The notes: generated by a model not told the origin, from the letters alone. Shown: positions 54,492 through 63,378, counted from the first letter of the stretch. The stretch is 64,000 nt of DNA from Brevundimonas sp. UBA4553 (GCF_002387245.1 NZ_DGLD01000013.1:124001-188000), one strand, 5' to 3'. A program made the numbers and translations.

Positions 54492-56075
54492 TCAGGCGAC
54501 GATCATCGGCCAGAGTGTCAGGACCAAGGCGGCCATCGACGCACAGACAGCGACGGTGACGGCGGCGACCACCCAGGGCCGCGTTCCGGCCTTCTCGATC
54601 ACCAACGTCTGAGATTGCGGCGGGTTCTGCGCCAGGTGCGACAGGGCCTTCAGCGTGGCGATGGCCTCTTCCACCGTCTCCCGGATCTGGGCCTGCGGGC
54701 CCAGTTCGCGCTTGATCCAGCGCTCGACCACGGGCTTGGCGGCCTCCCACAGGTCGTGGTCGGGGTTGAGGCGGCGCGCCACCCCCTCGACCGAGACCAT
54801 GGTCTTCTGCAGCAGCACCAGCTCAGGGCGCATATGCATGTCGAACAGGGCCGTGATCTCGAACAGCTGGCCCAGCAGACGGCCCATCGACACCTGGCTG
54901 GCCTGGCGGCCGATGACCGGCTCGCCGACCGCGCGCAGGGCCTGGGCGAAGGTATCGACCGAGTGATGCGGCGGCACGTAGCCAGCCTCGAAATGGACGC
55001 GGCTGATGCGGTCGTAGTCGCGGCTGATGAAGCCCCACAGGATCTCGGCCAGATAGCGTCGCTCGGCCGGGCCCAGCCGGCCGACGATGCCGAAGTCGAT
55101 GGCGGTGACGTGGGCGGGAGCGTCGGCGAACAGATTGCCCTCGTGCAGGTCGGCGTGGAAGACGCCGTGGTCCAGGGCCTGCACCAGGAAGCCGCGCACG
55201 ACCGTGTCGGCCAGGGCGTCCTTGTCGAGGCCGGGCAGGGCCTCAAGGGCCGGGTCGGTCATCGGCAGGCCGGGGGCCCATTCCAGCGTCAGCACGCGCT
55301 TGCCCACCCCGTCCCAGACGATGGCGGGGGCCGACATATAGCCGTCCTTGGCCATGACCTCGGCCAGTTCTGAGGCGGCGGCGGCCTCCAGCCGCATGTC
55401 CAGTTCTAGCGACAGGGCGCGGGCGATGATCTCGACGAAGGCCTGGGGCTCCAGCCGCCGGGCGGGCTCGACGAACTTCTGCACCAGCTTGGCGCCGAGC
55501 CGCATGGCGTCCAGACCGCGCGCCACGCGACGCTCGACTCCGGGACGCAGCACCTTGACCGCCACCTTGCGGCCGTCGGCCAACCAGGCGGGATGGGCTT
55601 GCGCCAGGGAAGCGGCGGCGACCGGCTCGCCCAGATCTCGGTACAGGCTCTCGACCGGGCGGCCCAGCGAGCGTTCGATCTCGGCGCGGGCCTCGTCCAA
55701 GGGGAAGGGGGGCAGCTTGTCCTTCAGTCGGCCCAGATCCCGAGCGAACTGGATGCCGAAGATGTCGGCGCGGGTGGCCAGGACCTGACCCAGCTTGATG
55801 GCCACGGGGCCGAGGTGCTCGAAGGCTTGCCCCACGCGCTGTCCGGGGCGACCGGCGCGGTGCTTGCGGCTGGCCGTCATCTGCACCAGCCGCGCGAAGG
55901 GGCGGGTCCAGGCGGGCAGCAGCGGATTGACCTCGCGCGGGATCAGGGCGCCGTGACGCGCCAGCACCCAGCCCCAGCCGATCAGGCGCAAGCTGGCGCC
56001 CAGCGGATCGCGAACGGGCTCCGGCGTCGGGGCGGCGGGCGGGGTCTTGACGGAGAGCCGGCTCAGATCGCCCAC
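54492..56075 (-). CDS. ubiB: Ubiquinone biosynthesis regulatory kinase-like protein UbiB
   Basis: A 527-residue atypical kinase-like ATPase of the UbiB/ABC1 family. The family KxGQ motif is IKLGQVLATRADIF (Lys94), followed by the Ala-rich loop (EPVAAASLAQAH), catalytic-loop residues HGVFHADLHEGNLF and IDFGIVGRL (DFG-like). Two C-terminal transmembrane helices (about 495-525) anchor it. The start is probably GTG 56075, overlapping ubiE by 13 bases; a CTG a few codons on is the alternative. It supports coenzyme Q synthesis with UbiE. Confidence 0.92.
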   Translation of the reverse strand: MGDLSRLSVKTPPAAPTPEPVRDPLGASLRLIGWGWVLARHGALIPREVNPLLPAWTRPFARLVQMTASRKHRAGRPGQRVGQAFEHLGPVAIKLGQVLATRADIFGIQFARDLGRLKDKLPPFPLDEARAEIERSLGRPVESLYRDLGEPVAAASLAQAHPAWLADGRKVAVKVLRPGVERRVARGLDAMRLGAKLVQKFVEPARRLEPQAFVEIIARALSLELDMRLEAAAASELAEVMAKDGYMSAPAIVWDGVGKRVLTLEWAPGLPMTDPALEALPGLDKDALADTVVRGFLVQALDHGVFHADLHEGNLFADAPAHVTAIDFGIVGRLGPAERRYLAEILWGFISRDYDRISRVHFEAGYVPPHHSVDTFAQALRAVGEPVIGRQASQVSMGRLLGQLFEITALFDMHMRPELVLLQKTMVSVEGVARRLNPDHDLWEAAKPVVERWIKRELGPQAQIRETVEEAIATLKALSHLAQNPPQSQTLVIEKAGTRPWVVAAVTVAVCASMAALVLTLWPMIVA

Positions 56076-56845
56076 CCGTGGTGGATGGCTGCGATCCCGC
56101 CCGACAGGTTGGTGACGCTGACGCGGCTGAACCCTGCGTCCTCGATCATCCGCTTGAAGGTCGCCTGATCTGGGAAGCGGCGGATGCTTTCGACCAGGTA
56201 CTGATAGCTGTCGCGATCCTTGGCGACCCATTCGCCGATGCGCGGAATGGCGTGGAAGGACCAGGCGTCATAGGCCTTGCGCAGGGCGCTGGTCGTGGGG
56301 TGCGAGAACTCCAGGCAGATGAAGCGGCCGCCCGGCTTCAGCGCGCGCCGGGCCTCTTTCAGCGCCCCCGCCACATCCGAGACGTTGCGGATGCCGAAGC
56401 TGATCGAATAGGCGTCCAGACAGGCGTCGGGGAAGGGCAGGTTCATGGCGTCGCCGACGCCCCAGGCCATCTCGGGCTCGCCGCCCTTGGCCACGCCGTT
56501 CAGGATCATCTCGGCGTTGTAATCCATGACGATGACGGTGGCGTCCTCGCCGCCGCGGCGTTGCTGGGCCGCGCGCGCCATCTTCGAATAGCGCCGCGCC
56601 ATGTCGCCGGTGCCGCCGGCCATGTCGAGGATGACTTCGCCGGGACGGGCGTTCAGCTTGGCCGCCGTGGCGTCCTTCCACAGACGGTGCACGCCCGCGC
56701 TCATCAGGTCGTTCATCAGGTCGTAGTTGGAGGCGACGGAGTCAAAGACGCCGCGCACCATCTGCACCTTTTCCCTGGCGTCCACGTCGCGGAAGCCGAA
56801 GGAGGAGGTCTTGCCGGAGGAGGATGAGTTGTCGGCCTGTGTCAT
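56063..56845 (-). CDS. ubiE: Demethylmenaquinone/ubiquinone C-methyltransferase UbiE
   Basis: A 260-residue SAM-dependent methyltransferase of quinone synthesis. The FGFRDVDAREKVQMVRGVFDSVASNYDLMNDLMSAGVHRLWKD opening, SAM motif ILDMAGGTGDMARR, SISFGIRNVSDVAGALKEARRALKPGGRFICLEFS and the C-terminal YQYLVESIRRFPDQATFKRMIEDAGF all match. It is the upstream partner of ubiB. The Thr/Ser/Lys stretch before the core is short and disordered. Confidence 0.96.
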   Translation of the reverse strand: MTQADNSSSSGKTSSFGFRDVDAREKVQMVRGVFDSVASNYDLMNDLMSAGVHRLWKDATAAKLNARPGEVILDMAGGTGDMARRYSKMARAAQQRRGGEDATVIVMDYNAEMILNGVAKGGEPEMAWGVGDAMNLPFPDACLDAYSISFGIRNVSDVAGALKEARRALKPGGRFICLEFSHPTTSALRKAYDAWSFHAIPRIGEWVAKDRDSYQYLVESIRRFPDQATFKRMIEDAGFSRVSVTNLSGGIAAIHHGWAI

Positions 56846-56980
56846 GACAGGGGGTGTAACGCCTCATGCGCGCGGCGTCATCCGGGGAAGCGTCGCAGAA
56901 CATCGACAGGCTGACGCGGCGTCACGGCTTGTCGCCTTGGCGGGGCCGCGATACGCCTGAACAAAATCAAGGAGACGCCC

Positions 56981-57277
56981 ATGACCGCCGCCCTCGACGT
57001 CAACGCCGTGCTTCAGGGTTTGCCCGACTGGCGCCGCGCCGACGATCCGCGTCCGGCCATCGCCCGCTCGCTGAAGTTCGCCGACTTCAACGCCGCCTTC
57101 GGCTTCATGACCCGCGTCGCCCTGCTGGCCGACAAGGCGGATCACCACCCCGAATGGTCCAACGTCTACAATCGCGTCGAGGTGCTGCTGACCACCCATG
57201 ACGCGGGCGGCGTGACCGAGCGCGATGTCGCCATGGCCCGCTTCATCAACGAGGCCGTCAAAGGTCTGGTCGAGTGA
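56981..57277 (+). CDS. phhB: Pterin-4a-carbinolamine dehydratase
   Basis: A 98-residue enzyme that dehydrates 4a-hydroxytetrahydrobiopterin after aromatic hydroxylation. The active-site motif is KADHHPEWSNVYNRVEV (His-His-Pro-Glu-Trp), preceded by FNAAFGFMTRVALLA. AAGGAGA precedes the ATG. No phenylalanine hydroxylase is next to it. Its stop overlaps the GTG start of the SDR gene. Confidence 0.95.
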   Translation: MTAALDVNAVLQGLPDWRRADDPRPAIARSLKFADFNAAFGFMTRVALLADKADHHPEWSNVYNRVEVLLTTHDAGGVTERDVAMARFINEAVKGLVE

Positions 57278-58068
57278 GCGCCCCTCGTCAGGGACGCGTT
57301 TCCGGCAAGGCCGCCCTCATCACCGGGGCGGCGGGCGGTCTGGGCCAGGCCATGGCGCGGATGCTGGTGCGCGAAGGAGCGAAAGTCGCCGTCTCCGACC
57401 GCGATCTGAACGGCGCCAAGGCTCTGGCCGACAGCATCAACGCTGATTACCCGGGCTCGGCCTTCGCCTATGAGCATGACGTGACGCGTGAGGACGATTG
57501 GGTCCGCGTGGCCGCCGCCGCCGCCGAGGACATGGGCGGCCTGTCCATCCTGGTGAACAACGCCGGCATCGGCGGTTCTCTGGCCTGGGCGGAACAGGAC
57601 ACGCTGGACAACTGGCGGCTGGTTCAGGCGGTGAACATCGAGTCGGTCATGCTGGGCTGCAAGCACGCCATGCCGCATCTGCGGGCGTCGGGCGCAGGCT
57701 CCATCGTCAACATCTCGTCGATCGCGGGCCTGGCGGCGGCGCCGGGCATGGGCGCTTACAACGCCACCAAGGCGGCGGTCTGGCTCTACACCAAGACGGT
57801 GGCGCTGGAGGCGGCCAAGGCCGGCTGGAACGTACGCGCCAACTCGGTCCACCCGGTCTTCATCAAGACGCCGATCCTCGATCCCTTCGTCGCCATGGCC
57901 GGCGGCGACGAGACGACGGCGCATGAAAAGCTTGCGCGCGGCATTCCGCTGAAGCGCATAGGCGAGCCCGACGACGTGGCGTATTGCGTCCTCTATCTGG
58001 CCTCGGACGAGTCCAAGTTCGTGACCGGCGCGGAGTTCAAGATCGACGGCGGCCTGACGGCGCAGTGA
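57274..58068 (+). CDS. Classical SDR-family oxidoreductase
   Basis: A 264-residue SDR with NAD motif TGAAGGLGQA, Asp after beta-2 (AVSDRDLNGA, pointing to NAD), NNAGIGGS, catalytic Ser (NISSIAGLAA) and YNATKAA (Tyr-x3-Lys). All catalytic residues are present. HPVFIKTPILDP and GGLTAQ end the fold. It starts at a GTG coupled to phhB (GTGA). Substrate is unknown; a cyclic alcohol/ketone or hydroxyacyl substrate is typical of the group. Confidence 0.88.
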   Translation: MSAPRQGRVSGKAALITGAAGGLGQAMARMLVREGAKVAVSDRDLNGAKALADSINADYPGSAFAYEHDVTREDDWVRVAAAAAEDMGGLSILVNNAGIGGSLAWAEQDTLDNWRLVQAVNIESVMLGCKHAMPHLRASGAGSIVNISSIAGLAAAPGMGAYNATKAAVWLYTKTVALEAAKAGWNVRANSVHPVFIKTPILDPFVAMAGGDETTAHEKLARGIPLKRIGEPDDVAYCVLYLASDESKFVTGAEFKIDGGLTAQ

Positions 58069-58077
58069 CCTAAACCC

Positions 58078-58208
58078 CCGCTCATCCCCGCGGAGGCGGG
58101 GACCCAGGCTTTGGCCACGCGTGTTTCGGTCACCGATGGCCGTGAAGTCTACCCGTGTCGCGGCGCGTGAAGCTCCTACTGCGTCCCCGCCTCCGCGGGG
58201 ATGAGCGG
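58078..58208. repeat. Perfect 26-bp inverted repeat, GCTCATCCC family
   Basis: Bases 58078-58103 and 58183-58208 are exact inverted complements (core GCTCATCCCCGCGGAGGCGG), 79 bases apart. Each arm carries its own small CCCCGC/GCGGGG palindrome. No gene lies within. It is the longest copy of the family seen at 3788-3818. It sits between convergent 3' ends. Confidence 0.7.
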
Positions 58209-58223
58209 ATCAGTATGGTCCCA

Positions 58224-58256
58224 AAGAAAAACGCCCCGGTCGCTCGACCGGGGCGT
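58224..58256 (-). terminator. Terminator of the yidD-thrS unit
   Basis: On the minus strand, ACGCCCCGGTC and GACCGGGGCGT form a perfect 11-bp stem (58231-58241 with 58246-58256) around GAGC, followed by TTTTTCTTT. Confidence 0.9.
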
Positions 58257-58264
58257 TGTCATGT

Positions 58265-60205
58265 TCAGGCCTGACCGTCGCGGAGACGTTTCAGGTCCGG
58301 CGCCAGGGCCTCGTCGGTCAGGATGGCGATGGCCTCCTCGACGGTGACGATGGTCTGGGCCTGGCTGCCCAGGCGGCGGATGGCGACCTTGCCTTCCTCG
58401 GCTTCCTTGCGGCCGACGACGGCGATGGCGGGCACCTTGCCGACCGAGTGTTCGCGGATCTTGTAGTTGATCTTCTCGTTGCGCAGATCGATCTCGGTGC
58501 GCAGGCCCGCGGCGCGGAACTTGGCGACGACTTCCTCGGCATAGCCGTCGGCGTCCGAGGTGATGGTGGCCACCACGGCCTGGGTCGGCGCCAGCCACAG
58601 CGGGAAGGCCCCGGCGTAGTTCTCGATCATGATGCCGATGAAGCGCTCGAACGAGCCCAGGATCGCGCGGTGCAGCATGACCGGGCGGTGCTTCTGGCCG
58701 TCCTCGGCGATGTAGGTCGCGTCCAGACGGTCCGGCAGGACATAGTCCAGCTGGATCGTGCCGCAGGTCCATTCGCGACCGATTGCGTCCTTGACGATGA
58801 AGTCCAGCTTGGGCGCGTAGAAGGCGCCGTCGCCCTCGGCGATGACCACATCGACCCCGGCGTGGCGTGCGGCTTCGGCCATCTGGGCCTCGGCCTTGTC
58901 CCAGAACTCGTCCGACCCGGCGCGGACGTCGGGGCGAGTGGCCAGGTTGATGTAGGCCGTCTCCATGCCGAGGTCGGCGTGGACCGACTGGGCCAGCTTG
59001 ATGAACTCGGCCGTCTCGTCGACGATCTGGTCTTCGCGGCAGAAGATGTGGGCGTCGTCCTGGGTGAAGCCGCGCACGCGCATCAGGCCGTGCAGCGAAC
59101 CCGACGGCTCATAGCGGTGGCAGGCGCCGAACTCGGCCATGCGCAGCGGCAGTTCACGATAGGAGCGCTGGCCCTGATCGAAGATCTGCACGTGGCCGGG
59201 GCAGTTCATCGGCTTCAGGGAAAGGGTCTCGCCCTCCACCGTCTCGCAGACGAACATGTTGGGACGGTACTTCTCCCAGTGGCCCGAGGCCTCCCAGAAC
59301 TTGCGGTCCAGCACTTGCGGCGTCTTGACCTCGACATAGCCCGAGGCGTCCAGACGGCGACGCATATAGGCCTCCAGCACGCGCCACAGGACCCAGCCCT
59401 TGGGGTGCCAGAAGACCATGCCGCGGCCCTCTTCCTGCATGTGGAAGAGCTCCATGGCGCGGCCCAGCTTGCGGTGGTCGCGCTTCTCGGCCTCCTCGAT
59501 GCGCAGCAGATAGGCGTCCAGGTCCTCCTTGGTCGCCCAGGCGGTGCCGTAGATGCGCTGCAGCTGGGCGCGGTTCGAATCCCCGCGCCAGTAGGCGCCG
59601 GCCAGCTTGGTCAGCTTGAAGGCCTTGCCGACGAACTTTGTGGTCGGGAAGTGCGGTCCCCGGCACAGGTCGGCCCATTCGCCCTGCTTGTAGACGGTGA
59701 TGGTCTCCGTGCCCGGCAGATCGCGGATCAACTCGGCCTTGTAGGTCTCGCCGATCTTTTCGAAGTGGGCGATGGCCTCGTCGCGGTCCCAGACCTGACG
59801 CTCCAGCGGGGCGCCTCGGTCGATGATTTCGCCCATCTTCTTTTCGATCTTGGCGAAGTCATCGGTCGAGAAGGGCTCGTCGCGGGCGAAATCGTAATAG
59901 AAGCCGTCCTCGATGGCCGGGCCGATGGTGACCTGGGTGCCGGGGAACAGCTCCTGCACCGCCTGGGCCAGGACGTGGGCGGCGTCGTGACGGATGGTCT
60001 CCAGCGCCTCGGGATCGTCGCGCATCAAAAGACGGAAGTCGCCGTTCCCGTCGATGACGCGGTCCAGGTCGCGCTGCTCGCCGTTCCAGACGACCAAGGC
60101 CGCCTTCTTGGCCAGCGAGGGCGAGATGGCGGCGGCCACGTCGCGGCCCGTCGAGCCGGCCGGATACTGACGCACGGCGCCGTCGGGGAATTTCAGTTCG
60201 ATCAT
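58265..60205 (-). CDS. thrS: Threonyl-tRNA synthetase
   Basis: A 646-residue class II synthetase. Domains in order: TGS (1-60, IELKFPDGAVRQYPAGSTGRD), the second additional (editing) domain with HDAAHVLAQAV, the catalytic core with class II motifs (motif 2 near ACHRYEPSGSLHGLMRVRGFTQDDAHIFC, motif 3 near AILGSFERFIGIMIE) and zinc-ligand MNCPGHVQIF, and the anticodon-binding domain. Length is normal. Its ATG overlaps the yidD stop by four bases. Confidence 0.98.
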   Translation of the reverse strand: MIELKFPDGAVRQYPAGSTGRDVAAAISPSLAKKAALVVWNGEQRDLDRVIDGNGDFRLLMRDDPEALETIRHDAAHVLAQAVQELFPGTQVTIGPAIEDGFYYDFARDEPFSTDDFAKIEKKMGEIIDRGAPLERQVWDRDEAIAHFEKIGETYKAELIRDLPGTETITVYKQGEWADLCRGPHFPTTKFVGKAFKLTKLAGAYWRGDSNRAQLQRIYGTAWATKEDLDAYLLRIEEAEKRDHRKLGRAMELFHMQEEGRGMVFWHPKGWVLWRVLEAYMRRRLDASGYVEVKTPQVLDRKFWEASGHWEKYRPNMFVCETVEGETLSLKPMNCPGHVQIFDQGQRSYRELPLRMAEFGACHRYEPSGSLHGLMRVRGFTQDDAHIFCREDQIVDETAEFIKLAQSVHADLGMETAYINLATRPDVRAGSDEFWDKAEAQMAEAARHAGVDVVIAEGDGAFYAPKLDFIVKDAIGREWTCGTIQLDYVLPDRLDATYIAEDGQKHRPVMLHRAILGSFERFIGIMIENYAGAFPLWLAPTQAVVATITSDADGYAEEVVAKFRAAGLRTEIDLRNEKINYKIREHSVGKVPAIAVVGRKEAEEGKVAIRRLGSQAQTIVTVEEAIAILTDEALAPDLKRLRDGQA

Positions 60206-60450
60206 GACGGTCGTTCTTTTTCGATCTTGGCGGGCGGCACGGGATCATAGCCCGAACCGCCGAAGGGATGGCATTTACAGAGACGGCGCACGGTGAGCCA
60301 TCCCCCCCGAACCGGACCATGCTGGAGCAGGGCGTCGCGCCCATAGTCCGAGCAGGTCGGCAGAAATCGGCACGACTGGCCGAAGAAGGGGGACAGCGTC
60401 ACCTTGTAGCCCCGATGGGCCGCGCGGACGCTGCGTTCGTAGAGAGACAT
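60202..60450 (-). CDS. yidD: Membrane protein insertion efficiency factor YidD
   Basis: An 82-residue YidD protein. RGYKVTLSPFFGQSCRFLPTCSDYGRDALLQHGPVRGGWLTVRRLCKCHPFGGSGYDPVP holds the signature cysteines. ATG 60450 was chosen since GAAGGGA lies just upstream and the product then begins MSLYERSV, the usual family opening; ATG 60504 would add 18 charged residues without a ribosome-binding site. The rpmH-rnpA-yidC genes usual for YidD in other phyla are not here; alphaproteobacteria place it with thrS and the IscU-like gene. Confidence 0.9.
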   Translation of the reverse strand: MSLYERSVRAAHRGYKVTLSPFFGQSCRFLPTCSDYGRDALLQHGPVRGGWLTVRRLCKCHPFGGSGYDPVPPAKIEKERPS

Positions 60451-60530
60451 CGGTCCCTTCGCCGGGGGCTCTGTTTCGGGTTCGCGCCGCTTATCCCTTG
60501 TCATCGCAGGGGGATCAACCGGGCGAAGCC

Positions 60531-61001
60531 TCAGGCCGCGCCGGCGAGGCGAGTTCGCGTATCGCTGTGGTGCTTTTCCAACGCCTGATTGACAGCGTCC
60601 AGCGTGGCTTCCAGCGCCACCATGGTCGAGGCGTGGCGCGCCGGATAGTCCGCCACCTGTTTCAGCACCCGCAGGCCCTCGAAGCGCCCGGCCGGGCCCT
60701 CGCCGCCGGACTTCAACATGGCCAGCATGGCGTCACGGGCCTCGGCGATTTCGTGAGCCGTGGCGCCGATGATGCTCTCGCCCACCACGCCCGCCGCCGC
60801 CTGACCCAGGGCGCAGGCCTTCACCGCCTGGGCGAAGTCGCTGATGCGGCCCGCGTCGTCCAGCGCCACATCGACGATCGCCTTCGACCCGCACAGCTTG
60901 GCCACGCGTTCGGCGGTCCCTTGCGGGGCGGCCAACCGCCCGCTGTGCGGCAGGTTGGCCGCCAGCGACAGGATGCGCGCGCTGTAGAGGTCGTCGATCA
61001 T
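60531..61001 (-). CDS. IscU/SufU-like iron-sulfur scaffold protein
   Basis: A 156-residue protein of the IscU-like fold: DDLYSARILSLAANLPHSGRL, AKLCGSKAIVDVALDD (Cys37) and KACALGQAAAGVVGESIIG (Cys63). The third ligand cysteine of IscU is missing; the matching region reads DYPARHASTMVALE. Alphaproteobacterial copies next to yidD commonly look like this, so it may bind a cluster with other ligands or act differently. Probably in an operon with yidD-thrS. Confidence 0.85.
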   Translation of the reverse strand: MIDDLYSARILSLAANLPHSGRLAAPQGTAERVAKLCGSKAIVDVALDDAGRISDFAQAVKACALGQAAAGVVGESIIGATAHEIAEARDAMLAMLKSGGEGPAGRFEGLRVLKQVADYPARHASTMVALEATLDAVNQALEKHHSDTRTRLAGAA

Positions 61002-61073
61002 GCGGTGAAGATAGGCGTGATGGGTGGAAGAATGAAGATGCGATCCTCTCCCGCTGCGCCTGGGCGGATTAGG

Positions 61074-61898
61074 TCAACCGCCCTGAACCGAAGACCAGGT
61101 GCGGGCCGTGCCGGGCTCGACAGCCGCCGTGACGGGGGCGCCTCTCGCCGCGGCCGTTCTTTCAGCCAGCCAGCGCAGGTTGGCGTCGGCCACCTCGGGC
61201 GGCAGATCACGGCGCAGGATCTGTTCGGCCTCGGCCGTCTTGCCCTGCAGGCCCAGCGACAGGGCCAGGTTCTGGCGCACCTTCAGGGTGGCGGTCGGTT
61301 GGGCCGCGGCGCGGCGCAGCAGGATTTCAGCCGAGGGCGCGTCGCCCTCGCCCATGCGGGCGATGGCGGCGTTGGTCAGGACGTCCGGATTGTCGGGCGA
61401 CAGGCGCAGGGCTTCGTTCCAGGCGGTCTTGGCGTCGTCGGCCCGACGCACCTGCTGATAGGCCACGCCCAGTAGCGACAGCGGCCGCCAGTCGCGCGGG
61501 GCCGAAGCGCGCGCCTGTTCCAATGCGGCGATGCCATAGAAGGCCTGACCGCGCGCGATGTGGGCGCGGCCGACCTCCAGCATGGCTTCGATATTGGCGG
61601 GCTGGACGGTCAACACGCCCTGCGCCGTCTCGGCGGCCTGATCGAACTGACCCAGTTCGCGCAGGGCCTGGGCCGTCTTGACCCCGGCGACCGGGTCCAT
61701 CGGATTGATCTGCTGTTCCTGCGACCAGAAGACCGAGCGCGTCAGGGCGTCGGCGCGGTCATAGCTTGCGCGCGTCGCGGCGTCGGCGGGCGCGCGCGTC
61801 TGCACGGCGGCAGGAGCGGGCGTTTGCGCCTGAACGGCGCCCGCCAGGCTCCAAAGAGCCAGCGTCATGGTTGCGGCGGCGACGGCGGTGCGCGACAT
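61074..61898 (-). CDS. Exported TPR-repeat protein (TadD-like)
   Basis: A 274-residue protein with a signal peptide (VAAATMTLALWSLAGAVQAQ) and about five tetratricopeptide repeats between residues 65 and 245 (for example VKTAQALRELGQFDQAAETAQGVLTVQPANIEA and KTAWNEALRLSPDNPDVLTNAAIARMGEGD). The pattern is close to TadD of Flp-pilus systems, but the lipobox cysteine is absent and no other tad gene is here. A CtrA-type box lies about 60 bases upstream of its start. Confidence 0.78.
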   Translation of the reverse strand: MSRTAVAAATMTLALWSLAGAVQAQTPAPAAVQTRAPADAATRASYDRADALTRSVFWSQEQQINPMDPVAGVKTAQALRELGQFDQAAETAQGVLTVQPANIEAMLEVGRAHIARGQAFYGIAALEQARASAPRDWRPLSLLGVAYQQVRRADDAKTAWNEALRLSPDNPDVLTNAAIARMGEGDAPSAEILLRRAAAQPTATLKVRQNLALSLGLQGKTAEAEQILRRDLPPEVADANLRWLAERTAAARGAPVTAAVEPGTARTWSSVQGG

Positions 61899-61956
61899 GG
61901 AGAGGGTCCGGACGGTTTCCTGCGGCCCCAGCGTCGCGCCTCCGGGTCAAGGTTTG

Positions 61957-61972
61957 GTTAATCGGCCTTTAA
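61957..61972 (-). promoter_or_regulatory. CtrA-type box between TPR gene and M17 peptidase
   Basis: GTTAA (61957-61961), seven bases, TTAA (61969-61972): read on the minus strand it is TTAA-N7-TTAAC, an exact match to the full CtrA site known from Caulobacter. It is 58 bases from the TPR gene start and 21 bases from the M17 start, inside a 94-base divergent spacer. Confidence 0.5.
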
Positions 61973-61992
61973 GGGCCGGAAAGGCTCGCCCC

Positions 61993-63378
61993 ATGTCCGT
62001 GGTTCACTCCGACCTGCTGATCGCCGCTTCCGACGCCGCGCGCCCGGTGCGCCTCGTGGCGCAAGGGCAGGGGCTGATCGGCAAGGCGGCCGCCTGGGCC
62101 GAGGCCAACGGCTTCACCGGCAAGACGGGCCAACTTCTCATTGTGCCCAGCGACGACGGCGCGGCGTCTGAGGCCCTGTTCGGCGCGGGCGAGACGTTTG
62201 ATCCCCTGACGGCCCGTTCCCTGCCGACCCGTCTGCCCGCCGGCGACTGGCGTCTGGAGGGCGTAGAGGGCGAGGCGGCGTCGCAGGCCGCTCTGGCCTT
62301 CGCCCTTGGCGGCTACCTGTTCGACCGCTACAAGGCCCGGCCCGAGCGCGGCCGCGCGCGCCTTGTCGCGCCTGCGGGCCTCGATCTGGCCGAGGCCCTG
62401 AACATCGCCGCCGCCGCCGCCCTGGCCCGCGAGATGGTCGACACCCCCGCCGCCGACATGGGGCCGCTGCAGATCGAGACTATCGCCCGCGAAATCGCGG
62501 AAGCCGCGGACGCGACGCTTGCCGTCACGACTGGCGACGCCCTGCTGGAAGAGAACTATCCCGCCGTCCACGCCGTCGGCCGCGCCGCCGCGCCGCATCG
62601 CGCCCCGCGCGTCATCGAGCTCGGCTGGAAGTTGGACCGAACCGACCTGCCGCTGGTGGCCCTGGTCGGCAAGGGGGTGGTGTTCGACACCGGCGGTCTG
62701 GACCTCAAGCCCGCCGCCGGGATGCGCAACATGAAGAAGGACATGGGCGGTTCGGCCCATGCCCTCGCGCTCGGGCGCCTCATCATGCGGGCGGACCTGC
62801 CCGTGCGTCTGGTGGTGCTGGTCGCCGCCGTCGAGAATGCGGTATCCGCCGACGCCTTCCGCCCCGGCGACATCCTGAACAGCCGCAAGGGTCTGACCAT
62901 CGAGGTCGGCAACACCGACGCCGAGGGTCGCCTGATCCTGGCCGACATCCTGACGCGGGCGGGCGAGCACGAGCCCGACCTGACCCTCGATTTCGCCACC
63001 CTGACCGGTGCGGCGCGGATGGCTCTCGGCCCCGAACTGCCGCCGCTCTACACCGACGACGAGGCCTTGGCCGAGGGCATCCTCAGCGCCGGTCAGGCGG
63101 TGGGCGATCCCCTGTGGAGGATGCCGCTGTGGGCCGGCTATCGCGCCTCTCTCGACAGCGAGATCGCGGATGTGAAGAACGATTCCGCCGCCTGGGCGCA
63201 GGCCGGATCGGTGACGGCGGCGCTGTTCCTGCAGAAGTTCGCGCCGACGACGGGATCGTGGGCGCATATGGACATCTTCGCCTGGAACCCCCGCGCCCGT
63301 CCCGGCTGGCCCGAGGGCGGCGAAGCCCAGGCCCTGCGCGCCTGCTACCGCTATCTGCGTGACCGATTCGCCCAATAG
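61993..63378 (+). CDS. M17 leucyl aminopeptidase
   Basis: A 461-residue cytoplasmic metalloaminopeptidase. The catalytic domain has LVGKGVVFDTGGLDLKPAAGMRNMKKDMGGSA (metal-binding Asp and Lys), the signature NTDAEGRLILAD and TLTGAARMALG. The N-terminal domain is short, as in the alphaproteobacterial branch. ATG 61993 begins MSVVHSDLLI. Family members also act in DNA recombination, but only PepA-type has shown that. An NlpC/P60 gene follows by 56 bases. Confidence 0.93.
   Translation: MSVVHSDLLIAASDAARPVRLVAQGQGLIGKAAAWAEANGFTGKTGQLLIVPSDDGAASEALFGAGETFDPLTARSLPTRLPAGDWRLEGVEGEAASQAALAFALGGYLFDRYKARPERGRARLVAPAGLDLAEALNIAAAAALAREMVDTPAADMGPLQIETIAREIAEAADATLAVTTGDALLEENYPAVHAVGRAAAPHRAPRVIELGWKLDRTDLPLVALVGKGVVFDTGGLDLKPAAGMRNMKKDMGGSAHALALGRLIMRADLPVRLVVLVAAVENAVSADAFRPGDILNSRKGLTIEVGNTDAEGRLILADILTRAGEHEPDLTLDFATLTGAARMALGPELPPLYTDDEALAEGILSAGQAVGDPLWRMPLWAGYRASLDSEIADVKNDSAAWAQAGSVTAALFLQKFAPTTGSWAHMDIFAWNPRARPGWPEGGEAQALRACYRYLRDRFAQ

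Noticed and set aside
61074..61898. Part of a Tad/Flp pilus locus
   Set aside because: Only the TPR protein resembles TadD. No tadA, tadB/C, rcpA or flp gene is adjacent, and the lipobox is missing.
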